Source of the DNA: Anaerococcus vaginalis
Lineage (GTDB): Bacteria; Bacillota; Clostridia; Tissierellales; Peptoniphilaceae
Direction: 5' to 3'
Assembly: GCF_000307225.1 (NCBI RefSeq)
Contig: NZ_HE978616.1
Coordinates: 490,404 to 554,403 of the forward strand
Length of the DNA: 64,000 bases
Shown: in pieces, positions 1 through 8,186 of the stretch
Numbering within the stretch: position 1 is the first letter of the stretch
Layout of the letters: the number at the start of each line of letters is the position of its first letter
The notes under the pieces: generated by a model
Told to the model about the DNA's origin: nothing
Database searches by the model: none
What the model saw: only the letters and a program-made list of their open reading frames with translations
Position numbers and translations under genes: made by a program

Positions 1-2819
1 TTTACTGGTGGAAATTTTATATCATCCAAGTTCATTTCATTTTTTTGATTAAAATCAAGTAAATTCATCTGTCCCTTGACATTTATTTTTTGGTTATCAT
101 GGATCGCTTGTAGGGCTGTTTCGTGTACTGCTATAAGCTCTGATCTTTTATATCCAAGACTATCAAAAACCCCAGCTTTTATTAAAGATTCTAAGGCTTT
201 TTTATTTAGGGCGCTTGAATCGCTAGCCTCAATTCTTTGTAGAAAATCTTTAAAAGTTTTAAATTCTTTTTCTTTTCTTAAACTTACAATCAAATCAATT
301 AAATTTTCTCCTACATTTTTTATGGCTGAAAGTCCAAAAATAATTTTATTTTTTTCTGATACAAATCTTCTTTCGGACTTATTTATATTTGGTGGAAGAA
401 TCTCTATTCCAAGTCTTTTTGCTTCTGATATATAAAGATAAACTTTTGATGAATCTCCCATAATTGAGGTCAAAAGATTTGCCATATATTCTTCTTTAAA
501 ATAATATTTTAAAAAAGCTGTTTGGATTGCTACCAATGAATAGGCAGCTGAGTGGGATTTATTAAAGGCATATTTTGCAAAAGAAATCATCTCATCATAA
601 ATCTTATTTGCATTTTTTTCTGAAATTCCATTGTTTACACACCCTAAAACTTCATAATTTCCATCTTTATTTTTCTTTCCATGGACAAATATTTCCCTAT
701 TTTCTTCCATTACACTCATTTTCTTTTTGCTCATAGCTCGCCTTAGATTGTCGGCTTCTCCAAGGGAAAATCCTGCCAATTGTTGGACTATTTGCATAAC
801 TTGCTCTTGGTAGACTATTATTCCATAAGTTACTTCAAGAATTGGTTTTAAGGCCTCGTCTATATAAGAAATATTTTCTGGATTGGTTTTATTTTTTATA
901 TAATTTGGGATTTGGTCCATTGGCCCTGGCCTAAATAGTGAGTTTGCTGCAATCAAATCGTCAAATCTTGTCGGTTTTAAATTTTTTAGGAAATTTCTCA
1001 TACCAGCAGATTCGAATTGAAAGATCCCTACTGTTTCAGCCTTGGTAAATTGGCTTATTACTTTTGGATCATTTTCGTCAATTTCTCCCAAATTTATGTC
1101 TATATTTTTATTATTTTTTACATCTTTTATTGTATCTTGGATGACTGTGAGGTTTCTTAGTCCCAAAAAATCCATTTTCAAAAGTCCCAACTCTTCAATT
1201 TCAATCATATTAAATTGGGTTACTATTTGATCATTTGAAAGGGCTAGGGGAACAATATCGGTTAAAATTTCCTTACTAATTACAACTCCTGCTGCATGGA
1301 TTGATGTGTGTCTTGGTAAATTTTCAATATTTCTTGCCGTATCAATCATTCTTTTTGTTTCTACATCATTTTGGTATTCATATGCCAATTTTTCTGTTGA
1401 TTCCAGCGCCTTATCAATGGTCATTCCTATTGCTTGCGGAATCAATTTTGCAATTTTATCTACTTTTTTGAAGGATATATCCATAACCCTTCCCACATCT
1501 CTTATGGCATTTCTCGCTTTCATCCTACCGAATGTTACAATTTGTGAGACGTGGTCTTTTCCATACAAGTCATAGACATAGTCTACAACCCTATCCCTAT
1601 TTTCATAGCAAAAGTCTATGTCTATATCGGGCATTGAAACTCTTTCTGGATTTAAAAATCTTTCAAAAAGCAAATTATATTTTATAGGATCAATTTGAGT
1701 AATATCTAGGGCATAAGAGATTATTGAACCTGCAGCAGATCCTCTTCCTGGTCCTACTGCTATACCATTATCCTTTGCGTATTTTACAAAATCCCAAACA
1801 ATTAAAAAATAATCAACATAGCCCATATTATTTATTACAGAAATTTCCTTTTCTGCTCTTTTTTTGATTTTTTCGTCTATATTTCCATATTTTTTTATAA
1901 GACCTTCATTTACTAATTTTTTTAAATATTCTAAATTAGTGGAATTTTTCGGAACTTTTGTAAAATATGGTAAATGTGGTTTGTGAAATTCTAATTTTAC
2001 ATTGCACATATCTGCAATTTTTTTTGTATTTTCGAAAGCTCTTGGATATTCTTTGAAAATTTCTTCCATCATTTGAGGAGATTTTAGGTAAAATTCATCT
2101 ACCGGCATTTTCATCCTTTTTTCATCTTCAAGCAAAGATCCTGTTTGGATACAGGATAAGACATCTTGATAAAAAGCATCATTTTTTTCTACATAATGGA
2201 CATCATTTGTACAGACTAATTCTATTCCTAAGTCCTTGTGAATTTGTAGTAGGGTTTGGTTTACTATTTTTTGCTCTTTTAGTCCATGGTTTTGAACTTC
2301 TAAGTAAAAATTTTCTTTTCCAAAAACATCTACATATTTTTTGGCAGCCTCATAGGCTTTTTCTATTTCGTTTTCTAAAATTCTTTGGTTTATTTCTCCG
2401 TTTAAGCAAGCTGAAAGGACTATTATATCGTCTTTATATTTTTTCAATGTTTCAAAATCAACTCTGGGTTTATAATAATAGCCTTCTATATATGCTTTTG
2501 ATACGATTTTTACAAGATTTTTGTAGCCATTATTATTTTTTGCCAAAAGTATTAGGTGATAATATCTTTTGTTTTGGGGTGTTTTAATTTTGTGATTATT
2601 TTCTGCAAGATAAATTTCACAACCTATTATTGGTTTTATGTCATTTTTTATACATTTATTGTAAAATTCTATAACCCCATACATATTTCCATGATCGGTT
2701 ATAGCACATGAATTCATACCTAATTCTTTTAATTTCCCCATTAATTTATCAATTTTTGTAAAACCATCCAAGAGAGAATATTCTGTATGCAAGTGGAGGT
2801 GGGCAAAATTATTGGTCAT
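1..2819 (-). CDS. dnaE: DNA polymerase III subunit alpha DnaE (3' part outside the window)
   Basis: Replicative polymerase alpha subunit. The reading frame is open from ATG at 2819 to the window edge (about 939 codons); roughly the last 150-200 residues expected of a DnaE are missing, so it is partial by position, not by mutation. The N-terminus carries the PHP-domain pattern HLHLHTEYSLLDG. The polymerase core shows GPGRGSAAGS near 1740 and the catalytic SMPDIDIDF near 1625, both in the same frame as the start, so there is no internal frameshift. Its ATG overlaps the whiA stop by 4 bases (ATGA), so it should be translationally coupled to whiA. DnaE1 type rather than PolC, because no embedded exonuclease is seen. 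Confidence 0.96.
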   Translation of the reverse strand, partial: MTNNFAHLHLHTEYSLLDGFTKIDKLMGKLKELGMNSCAITDHGNMYGVIEFYNKCIKNDIKPIIGCEIYLAENNHKIKTPQNKRYYHLILLAKNNNGYKNLVKIVSKAYIEGYYYKPRVDFETLKKYKDDIIVLSACLNGEINQRILENEIEKAYEAAKKYVDVFGKENFYLEVQNHGLKEQKIVNQTLLQIHKDLGIELVCTNDVHYVEKNDAFYQDVLSCIQTGSLLEDEKRMKMPVDEFYLKSPQMMEEIFKEYPRAFENTKKIADMCNVKLEFHKPHLPYFTKVPKNSTNLEYLKKLVNEGLIKKYGNIDEKIKKRAEKEISVINNMGYVDYFLIVWDFVKYAKDNGIAVGPGRGSAAGSIISYALDITQIDPIKYNLLFERFLNPERVSMPDIDIDFCYENRDRVVDYVYDLYGKDHVSQIVTFGRMKARNAIRDVGRVMDISFKKVDKIAKLIPQAIGMTIDKALESTEKLAYEYQNDVETKRMIDTARNIENLPRHTSIHAAGVVISKEILTDIVPLALSNDQIVTQFNMIEIEELGLLKMDFLGLRNLTVIQDTIKDVKNNKNIDINLGEIDENDPKVISQFTKAETVGIFQFESAGMRNFLKNLKPTRFDDLIAANSLFRPGPMDQIPNYIKNKTNPENISYIDEALKPILEVTYGIIVYQEQVMQIVQQLAGFSLGEADNLRRAMSKKKMSVMEENREIFVHGKKNKDGNYEVLGCVNNGISEKNANKIYDEMISFAKYAFNKSHSAAYSLVAIQTAFLKYYFKEEYMANLLTSIMGDSSKVYLYISEAKRLGIEILPPNINKSERRFVSEKNKIIFGLSAIKNVGENLIDLIVSLRKEKEFKTFKDFLQRIEASDSSALNKKALESLIKAGVFDSLGYKRSELIAVHETALQAIHDNQKINVKGQMNLLDFNQKNEMNLDDIKFPPV

Positions 2820-3736
2820 TTTTCCTCACTTTCTGAAAGTTTTATTAGCTTTTGCAATCTGTAATTAACTTTTGCTTTTGAAAGATTTGGTTTCATCATT
2901 TTTCCTAATTCTTCTAGGGAAATGTAGGGATAGGAAAGTCTAATTTCTGCAATTTTCTGTAAATCTTCTGGCAAATCATCAAGTTTTTTTTCATCTTTTA
3001 ATTTATTTATTGCATCAACTTGCCTAAATGCCGCTTTAACAGTCCTATCTATATTTGCCTTGTCAAAATTTGTCTGCCTATTTATATCATTTCTAATTGA
3101 TTTCATAGCTCTTACATTTTCAAGATCAAAAAGAGACTTATTTGCACCAATTATTGCCAAAAAATCTGAAATTTTATCAGAATCTTTTATATAAATACAA
3201 TATAGGTCGTTTCTTAAATTTAATTTTGGATTTATGGAAAATTCTTCCATAATTTTTCCAATCAAAAGAGCCTCTTGTTTTTCTTGAACATTTATTTCAA
3301 GATTGTATCCTCTGTATGGGTCATTTATAGAACCCTTTAACAAAAATGCTAATTTTAAAATAATCTTTTTTTGATTTCTATTTTTTAAATTTCCAAAAAA
3401 TTCATCTGTTTCATAAAGCTTATACTTATCAGCAAGTTTCAAAATTTCATCTGAAATTTTACCATCTTCAACCAAAACTACAAATGATCTGTCTTTTGAA
3501 AATTTTCTCTTATTTTGAATCTCCATGGCTGGAGAATATTTATATTTTTCTTTTATAATTTTGTAAATATATCTTGCCTCAATATTTTCGCTTGCCTTAA
3601 ATAAAATTTGATAGGAATTATTCACAATCCTAATAGAGCCTTGAAAATATAAGTAGGACAATAATTCTATATCAAGTTCTTTATAATCAGGCTCTTTTTT
3701 TAATATTTCTTTTTTACATCTTTTTGAAAAAGACAT
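2816..3736 (-). CDS. whiA: Sporulation/cell-division regulator WhiA
   Basis: DNA-binding WhiA protein of 306 aa, close to the usual length. It has the LAGLIDADG-like N-terminal fold (residues about 1-200, including the FLLKGSINDPYRGYNLEI region) followed by a helix-turn-helix C-terminus (LRLSYPYISLEELGKMM-type segment near residues 265-300). In Firmicutes WhiA influences cell division and chromosome segregation. It lies at its conserved position downstream of rapZ, but the usual intervening yvcK is replaced by a phosphatase-like gene. The stop overlaps the dnaE start. Confidence 0.95.
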   Translation of the reverse strand: MSFSKRCKKEILKKEPDYKELDIELLSYLYFQGSIRIVNNSYQILFKASENIEARYIYKIIKEKYKYSPAMEIQNKRKFSKDRSFVVLVEDGKISDEILKLADKYKLYETDEFFGNLKNRNQKKIILKLAFLLKGSINDPYRGYNLEINVQEKQEALLIGKIMEEFSINPKLNLRNDLYCIYIKDSDKISDFLAIIGANKSLFDLENVRAMKSIRNDINRQTNFDKANIDRTVKAAFRQVDAINKLKDEKKLDDLPEDLQKIAEIRLSYPYISLEELGKMMKPNLSKAKVNYRLQKLIKLSESEEK

Positions 3737-3747
3737 TAAATCACTCT

Positions 3748-4470
3748 CTATTCAATCATTTTTTCTTTTATTTTTTCAATTACTTCCTTATCGACTCCGG
3801 CATATTCCAAATAGGCATCAAAATTTTTATACTTTTTTTCGATATATTCCATAGCCTCTTTTATATTATATGGACTTGTTATCCTAAAAATAGCTTCAGA
3901 TTCATCTTGATCATACATATCAACATAGCCTAAATTTGCCGAAGAAATTTCATAATCTGCCATAATATCTGTCCTTGATGCTCCTGCAAGAGCAAGTAAA
4001 ATCATAGAAATTATTCCAGTCCTATCCTTTCCCTCTTGGCAGTGAAAAAGAACTCTTTTATTTGATTTTGCCATAATTTCAAAAACTTTTTTTATAGCAG
4101 GAAAATTATCAATTATAGAAATGTAGGCCTTTCCTATAGTATCTTTTTTTTCAATTAACCTTCTAATTTCTTCATCCCCTAAAGCTCTTGGAGAAAGAGA
4201 AATTTGATAATAAGAAAAATTTTCCTTTAACATTTTTATTCTATCTTGATGATAAATAAGCTCATCATCTCGCCTCAAATCAATTATTGTTGATACATCC
4301 AAATCTTTCAATAATTTTATATCATTTTCTGTTGCATAATCAAGATTTGCACTTCTTATAAAAAAATCCCAAGAAGTAATTTCCCCATCACTTGTCGGGT
4401 AACCTCCCAAAGTTCTAGCATTTTTTATATTTTCAAATGGCAAAATTTTTAAATATTTTATTTTTTCCAT
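3748..4470 (-). CDS. Tyrosine/serine-phosphatase-like protein (Y_phosphatase3 type)
   Basis: A 240-aa protein with the cysteine-phosphatase signature HCQEGKDRTG (CX5R, around residues 142-151) and the N-terminal pattern NARTLGGYPTSDG followed by RSANL, typical of the bacterial Y_phosphatase3 / LpxB-like dual-specificity family. A general-acid candidate cannot be assigned with certainty. Predicted cytoplasmic, since no signal or membrane segment is visible. The start ATG at 4470 overlaps the rapZ stop by 13 bases, so it is embedded in the murB-rapZ-whiA-dnaE operon, where the gluconeogenesis factor gene yvcK is normally found. The substrate is unknown: phosphoprotein, phosphoinositide or nucleotide phosphatase all remain possible. 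Confidence 0.85.
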   Translation of the reverse strand: MEKIKYLKILPFENIKNARTLGGYPTSDGEITSWDFFIRSANLDYATENDIKLLKDLDVSTIIDLRRDDELIYHQDRIKMLKENFSYYQISLSPRALGDEEIRRLIEKKDTIGKAYISIIDNFPAIKKVFEIMAKSNKRVLFHCQEGKDRTGIISMILLALAGASRTDIMADYEISSANLGYVDMYDQDESEAIFRITSPYNIKEAMEYIEKKYKNFDAYLEYAGVDKEVIEKIKEKMIE

Positions 4471-5312
4471 TTTTCCCTGTCCCTATGCTTTCTAACTACT
4501 ATATAATCACATCCTTTTAATTTTTCATAAATTTTTTCGCACATATAAACTGACCTATGTTGACCACCCGTACAACCAAAACCTATCGAAATAGAATTTT
4601 TACCCTCTTTTATAAAATAAGGAATTAATTTTATCAAATTTTCATAAACTAAATTTTGAAAATCTATAGCTATATCAAACCCATCAAGATAAGCCTGTAA
4701 TTTGGGATCAGTTCCATTTAAGTGCTTAAATTCTTTTATATAAAAAGGATTAGGTAAAAATCTCAAATCAAACACAACATCAACATCAAGGCTTAGACCA
4801 TTTTTATAGCCAAAAGAAAATAAATTTATAATGAAATTTTCCTTGTTATTAGATACATTTAATAAGACTTTTTTTAAATCCTTGTTATTATAAGAGCTTG
4901 TATCGACTATAAGATCAGCCATTTCCTTAATCTTTTTCAATTCTCTTTTTTCCTTTATAAGCCCATCTTTTACATCACCAAAAGAGCCCAAAGGATGAGG
5001 ACGTCTTAATTCCTTATATCTTTTTATAATTGTTTCATCTTGACTTGTTAGGTAAATTATTTTTGTATCTTCATTTATTTTTTTTAAGTTTTCAAGATTT
5101 TTAACCAAATTTTTATCAACTTCCATAGACCTAAAATCTACTACACAAGCAAGTTTCTCTATAGGATTTTCCTGATCCTTATTTAATTTAATAAAACTTT
5201 CCAAAAGCGTTGCGGGCACATTATCCATAGCATAGTAATCAAGATCTTCAAATATCTTTAAAGCAGTAGATTTTCCAGATCCGCTAAGTCCAGTAATTAT
5301 CTTAACTTTCAT
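4458..5312 (-). CDS. rapZ: RNase adapter / nucleotide-binding protein RapZ (YvcJ)
   Basis: A 284-aa P-loop protein of normal family length. Walker A GLSGSGKST is at residues 8-16, DNVPATLL follows near 31, and the C-terminal substrate/RNA-binding domain has the conserved GFGCTGGQHRSV motif near residue 245. In Proteobacteria RapZ controls GlmZ RNA decay; in Firmicutes YvcJ binds ATP/GTP and affects competence and envelope homeostasis. It directly follows murB (its start codon region touches the murB stop) and overlaps the phosphatase-like gene downstream. Confidence 0.95.
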   Translation of the reverse strand: MKVKIITGLSGSGKSTALKIFEDLDYYAMDNVPATLLESFIKLNKDQENPIEKLACVVDFRSMEVDKNLVKNLENLKKINEDTKIIYLTSQDETIIKRYKELRRPHPLGSFGDVKDGLIKEKRELKKIKEMADLIVDTSSYNNKDLKKVLLNVSNNKENFIINLFSFGYKNGLSLDVDVVFDLRFLPNPFYIKEFKHLNGTDPKLQAYLDGFDIAIDFQNLVYENLIKLIPYFIKEGKNSISIGFGCTGGQHRSVYMCEKIYEKLKGCDYIVVRKHRDREKWKK

Positions 5313-6213
5313 TATTTTTCTCCTATGATTTTAACTTCTCTTTCCAATTTAAAACCAGTTTTTTCAAAAACAATGCTTGCAACTTCTTCAATAAAATCAA
5401 TCATTTCTCCATAGCTCGCATCCCCATTATTTATTAAAAATCCACAATGTTTTTCACTAACTTGACAATCACCTTTCCTGTATCCCCTAAGACCACACTC
5501 ATCAATTAATTTAGATGCAAAAGATCCCACTGGCCTTTTAAAAGTTGAACCAGCAGATTTTTTATCAAGAGGTTGCTTTGTAACTCTTCTGTTAGTAAAA
5601 TCATCATATTTTTCATAAATTTTTTCTTGATCATCCTTTTCCAATTCGAAAATCGCCTCAGAAACAATCAAATCTTCATCGAAAACCCTAGAATGCCTAT
5701 AAGAAAAATCCATATCCTTATTTTCATATTCCAAAATTTCTCCATCTTTTGAAACAAGTCTTACACTTTTTATAATATCTTTCATTTCGACCCCATAAGC
5801 ACCAGCATTCATAGCAACTGCACCACCAACACTTCCAGGAATACCAGAAACTTCTTCCATACCAGTCAAAGAATTTTTAAAAGAAAATTTACTAGCAGAT
5901 GACAAAAGACAACCAGCACTAACTTTCAATAAATTTCCATCAAGAGAAATTCTATCATAATTTTTAGAAATAATTATAACACAACCCCTAATTCCCTTAT
6001 CAGTAACCAAAATATTTGTACCATTTCCAATAATTGTACTTTCTATATTATTTTTTTATTAAATTTTAATAAATCAACAAGTTGGTATTCCTCTTTGACT
6101 TCAACCAAAACATCAGCACAGCCACCAATACCAAAATTTGTATAATTTTTTAATTCTTCGTCAAATTTAATAATTCCAAAATCTTTATCTTCATATAATA
6201 ATCTATAATTCAT
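5312..6213 (-). CDS. murB: UDP-N-acetylenolpyruvoylglucosamine reductase MurB (one apparent frameshift)
   Basis: Flavoenzyme reducing UDP-GlcNAc-enolpyruvate to UDP-MurNAc for peptidoglycan synthesis. The downstream frame (5312 to about 6050) carries GIPGSVGGAVAMNAGAYG, SYRHSRVF and KSAGSTFKRP. The N-terminal part (ATG at 6213, AAGGAGG Shine-Dalgarno just upstream) gives NYTNFGIGGCADV in another frame and hits TAG. The two parts join perfectly (KFNKK then NIESTIIGNGTN) if the run of seven A on the minus strand at 6051-6057 had eight. MurB is normally essential, so this is most likely an assembly error, with slippage as the alternative. A putative promoter lies at 6255-6282. Confidence 0.9.
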
Positions 6214-6254
6214 AAAGCCTCCTTGCCTAACTTATTTACTCAAAATCTATTTTT

Positions 6255-6282
6255 ATTATACTCTTATTTGATTTTTTGTCTG
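6255..6282 (-). promoter_or_regulatory. Putative sigma-A promoter of the murB operon
   Basis: On the minus strand a TATAAT -10 box (6255-6260) lies 16 bases from CAGACA (6277-6282, 4/6 match to TTGACA), about 40 bases upstream of the murB ATG. It is divergent from the rpmB promoter. Confidence 0.55.
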
Positions 6283-6314
6283 TTTTTCTATATAATAGCA
6301 AGTAGCGATTATAT

Positions 6315-6343
6315 TTGAAAATTTAATATAAATTTGATATAAT
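6315..6343 (+). promoter_or_regulatory. Sigma-A promoter of rpmB
   Basis: TTGAAA at 6315-6320 and TATAAT at 6338-6343 with an ideal 17-base spacer, followed by a GGAGG Shine-Dalgarno at 6366-6370 and the rpmB ATG at 6379. Confidence 0.8.
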
Positions 6344-6378
6344 AACTAAGATATTTCTAAGACATGGAGGTGTAAAGT

Positions 6379-6567
6379 ATGGCAAGAGAATGTGATATCT
6401 GTGGAAAAGGTACAAAATTTGGTAACAAAGTTACTTTCTCACATAGAAGACTAAATAGAAACTTTAAACCAAACGTTCATAAATTAAGAGCTAAAATCAA
6501 CGGAAGCGTAAAAACAATCAACGTTTGTACTAAATGTATAAAAAGCGGTAAAGTAGAAAAAGCTTAA
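6379..6567 (+). CDS. rpmB: 50S ribosomal protein L28
   Basis: 62-aa basic protein beginning ARECDICGKGTKFGN, a textbook L28 start, with a second CxxC (NVCTKCIKSG) that makes a four-cysteine zinc-ribbon form. Monocistronic on the plus strand with its own promoter and terminator. It stands opposite rpe at a convergent junction, the usual neighbourhood of rpmB in Firmicutes (next to the rsgA-rpe cluster). Confidence 0.97.
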   Translation: MARECDICGKGTKFGNKVTFSHRRLNRNFKPNVHKLRAKINGSVKTINVCTKCIKSGKVEKA

Positions 6568-6577
6568 TAAGAATTTT

Positions 6578-6602
6578 ATAGTGCCAAAAGCACTATTTTT
6601 TT
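6578..6602 (+). terminator. Rho-independent terminator of rpmB
   Basis: A 7-bp stem ATAGTGC/GCACTAT (6578-6584 with 6590-6596), a 5-base loop and a T tract running to 6602, starting 10 bases after the rpmB stop. Confidence 0.85.
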
Positions 6603-6606
6603 CATT

Positions 6607-6656
6607 AAAAAAATCTGTTGTAAAATTATGATTTCATAATTTCACAACAGATTTTT
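6607..6656. terminator. Bidirectional terminator between convergent rpmB and rpe
   Basis: A near-perfect 50-base palindrome. Outer arms AAAAAATCTGTTGT and its complement plus inner arms AAATTATGA/TCATAATTT form a long hairpin flanked by A on the left and T on the right, so it can terminate both strands. It is 11 bases beyond the rpe stop. Confidence 0.75.
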
Positions 6657-6666
6657 TATTTCTTAT

Positions 6667-7329
6667 CTATTCATTTATAATTTTTTTATATTTTTCAATT
6701 TGCTCACAAATTGAATTTTCTTTATTAGAAAAAATATCTGAGCCACTAACAACAAGGTCAGCCCCAGCATCAATTACTTTTTTCAAATTATAATCTTTGA
6801 TTCCACCATCAACTTCAACAAGACAAGATAAGTTGTTCTCGTCTATATATTTTCTAATAGTTTTTATTTTTTCAAGAGAATCTTCCATAAAAGATTGACC
6901 ACCAAAACCCGGTTCAACGCTCATAACAAGGCACAAATCAATTTTTTTCAAATATGGAATAATTTTGTTAATATCAGTTTTCGGTTTAAAACTAAGTCCA
7001 ACTTTAAGACCAGAAGATTTTATTTTCTCAATAGTTTCATCCAAATTAGAACAAGCCTCATAATGAATTGTAATTATATCAGAACCACTTTTTTTAAAAT
7101 CATCAATATATCTAATAGGATCATCAATCATCAAATGAGTATCAAAAATAAAGTCATTATCTTTCCTAATTTTTTTGATTATTGGAAAACCAAAAGAGAT
7201 ATTCGGAACAAATTTCCCATCCATTATATCAAGATGAATATATTTAATCTTGGATTTTTTTAATTCGTCCAAATCTTTTTGTAAATTAGCAAAGTTTGCC
7301 GATAAAAGTGATGGGGATATTTCTACCAT
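6667..7329 (-). CDS. rpe: Ribulose-phosphate 3-epimerase
   Basis: 220-aa TIM-barrel enzyme interconverting ribulose-5-P and xylulose-5-P. Family signatures are visible: SPSLLSANFANL at the start, HLDIMDGKFVPNISFG (metal-binding His and Asp), VMSVEPGFGGQSF and VDGGI. Full length. The start overlaps the rsgA stop by 7 bases, and it is the last gene of the long smc-def-prkC operon before a bidirectional terminator. Confidence 0.96.
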   Translation of the reverse strand: MVEISPSLLSANFANLQKDLDELKKSKIKYIHLDIMDGKFVPNISFGFPIIKKIRKDNDFIFDTHLMIDDPIRYIDDFKKSGSDIITIHYEACSNLDETIEKIKSSGLKVGLSFKPKTDINKIIPYLKKIDLCLVMSVEPGFGGQSFMEDSLEKIKTIRKYIDENNLSCLVEVDGGIKDYNLKKVIDAGADLVVSGSDIFSNKENSICEQIEKYKKIINE

Positions 7330-8186
7330 GTTTGTCTCCTTTTTTTTATTTCCTCAAATAGTAACAAATAATTTTCATACCTAGTTTTTTCAACAAACCC
7401 ATTTAAAAGATCATCTTTGACCTTACATTTTGGTTCATTTATATGGTTGCAATTATTAAATTTACAAGAATTATTATCAAATTCCCTAAAACAATATTTT
7501 AAATCCTTCTCATCATCAATGAAATCAATATCAAAACTATCAAAGCCTGGCGTATCAAAAATATTAGTGTTTTTTCCTAAATTAAAAATTTCAACGTGTC
7601 TAGTTGTATTTTTTCCTCTTTTAGATTTTTCGGAAATAGAACCAATTTCTATATCATGGTCAACAAGATTTGATAAAAAAGTAGATTTGCCAACACCAGA
7701 TGAACCAGAAACAGCCGAAGTTTTTCCATCCAAAATTTTTAAAATTTCATTTTCAGGAAAATCCTTATAATTATCAATAAAAATTAACTTATAGCCAATT
7801 TTTTCGTACATTTTAATAAATTCCAAATCTTTTTCGTCTGCCAAATCTTTTTTTGATACAATTATAACTACATCAATGTTTATGTACTCACACATTGAAA
7901 GGTACTTATCAATATTAAAAAGATTAAGGCTAGGATTTTTTATGGTTATAAAATACAAAATTTGGTCAATATTTGCTATATTCGGTCTTTTGATTTCATT
8001 TTTTCTCTCTAAAATTTTTGTAATATAACCCTTGGAATTTTCTGTTTCATCAAATTCTACATTATCTCCAACCAAGGGCTTTATATTTTTTTTCCTAAAA
8101 ACTCCCCTAGCCTTGCACATAAAAGTATTATTTTCAGTTAAGACATAATATATTTCTTTTTGAGATTTTATTATTTTTCCTATCAT
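7323..8186 (-). CDS. rsgA: Small-ribosomal-subunit biogenesis GTPase RsgA
   Basis: 287-aa circularly permuted GTPase acting in late 30S maturation. An OB-fold N-terminus precedes the motifs in permuted order: VSKKD (G4), then GSSGVGKST (G1) near residue 160 and DTPGFDSF (G3). The C-terminal zinc site is visible as C-x5-C-x-H-x5-C (CKFNNCNHINEPKC). Its start overlaps the end of prkC (ATGA), matching the conserved prpC-prkC-rsgA-rpe order. Confidence 0.96.
   Translation of the reverse strand: MIGKIIKSQKEIYYVLTENNTFMCKARGVFRKKNIKPLVGDNVEFDETENSKGYITKILERKNEIKRPNIANIDQILYFITIKNPSLNLFNIDKYLSMCEYINIDVVIIVSKKDLADEKDLEFIKMYEKIGYKLIFIDNYKDFPENEILKILDGKTSAVSGSSGVGKSTFLSNLVDHDIEIGSISEKSKRGKNTTRHVEIFNLGKNTNIFDTPGFDSFDIDFIDDEKDLKYCFREFDNNSCKFNNCNHINEPKCKVKDDLLNGFVEKTRYENYLLLFEEIKKRRQTW

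Noticed and set aside
1..2819. Frameshift in dnaE
   Set aside because: The start, the GRGSAAGS region, the PDIDIDF region and the window edge are all in one phase; only the window boundary truncates the gene.
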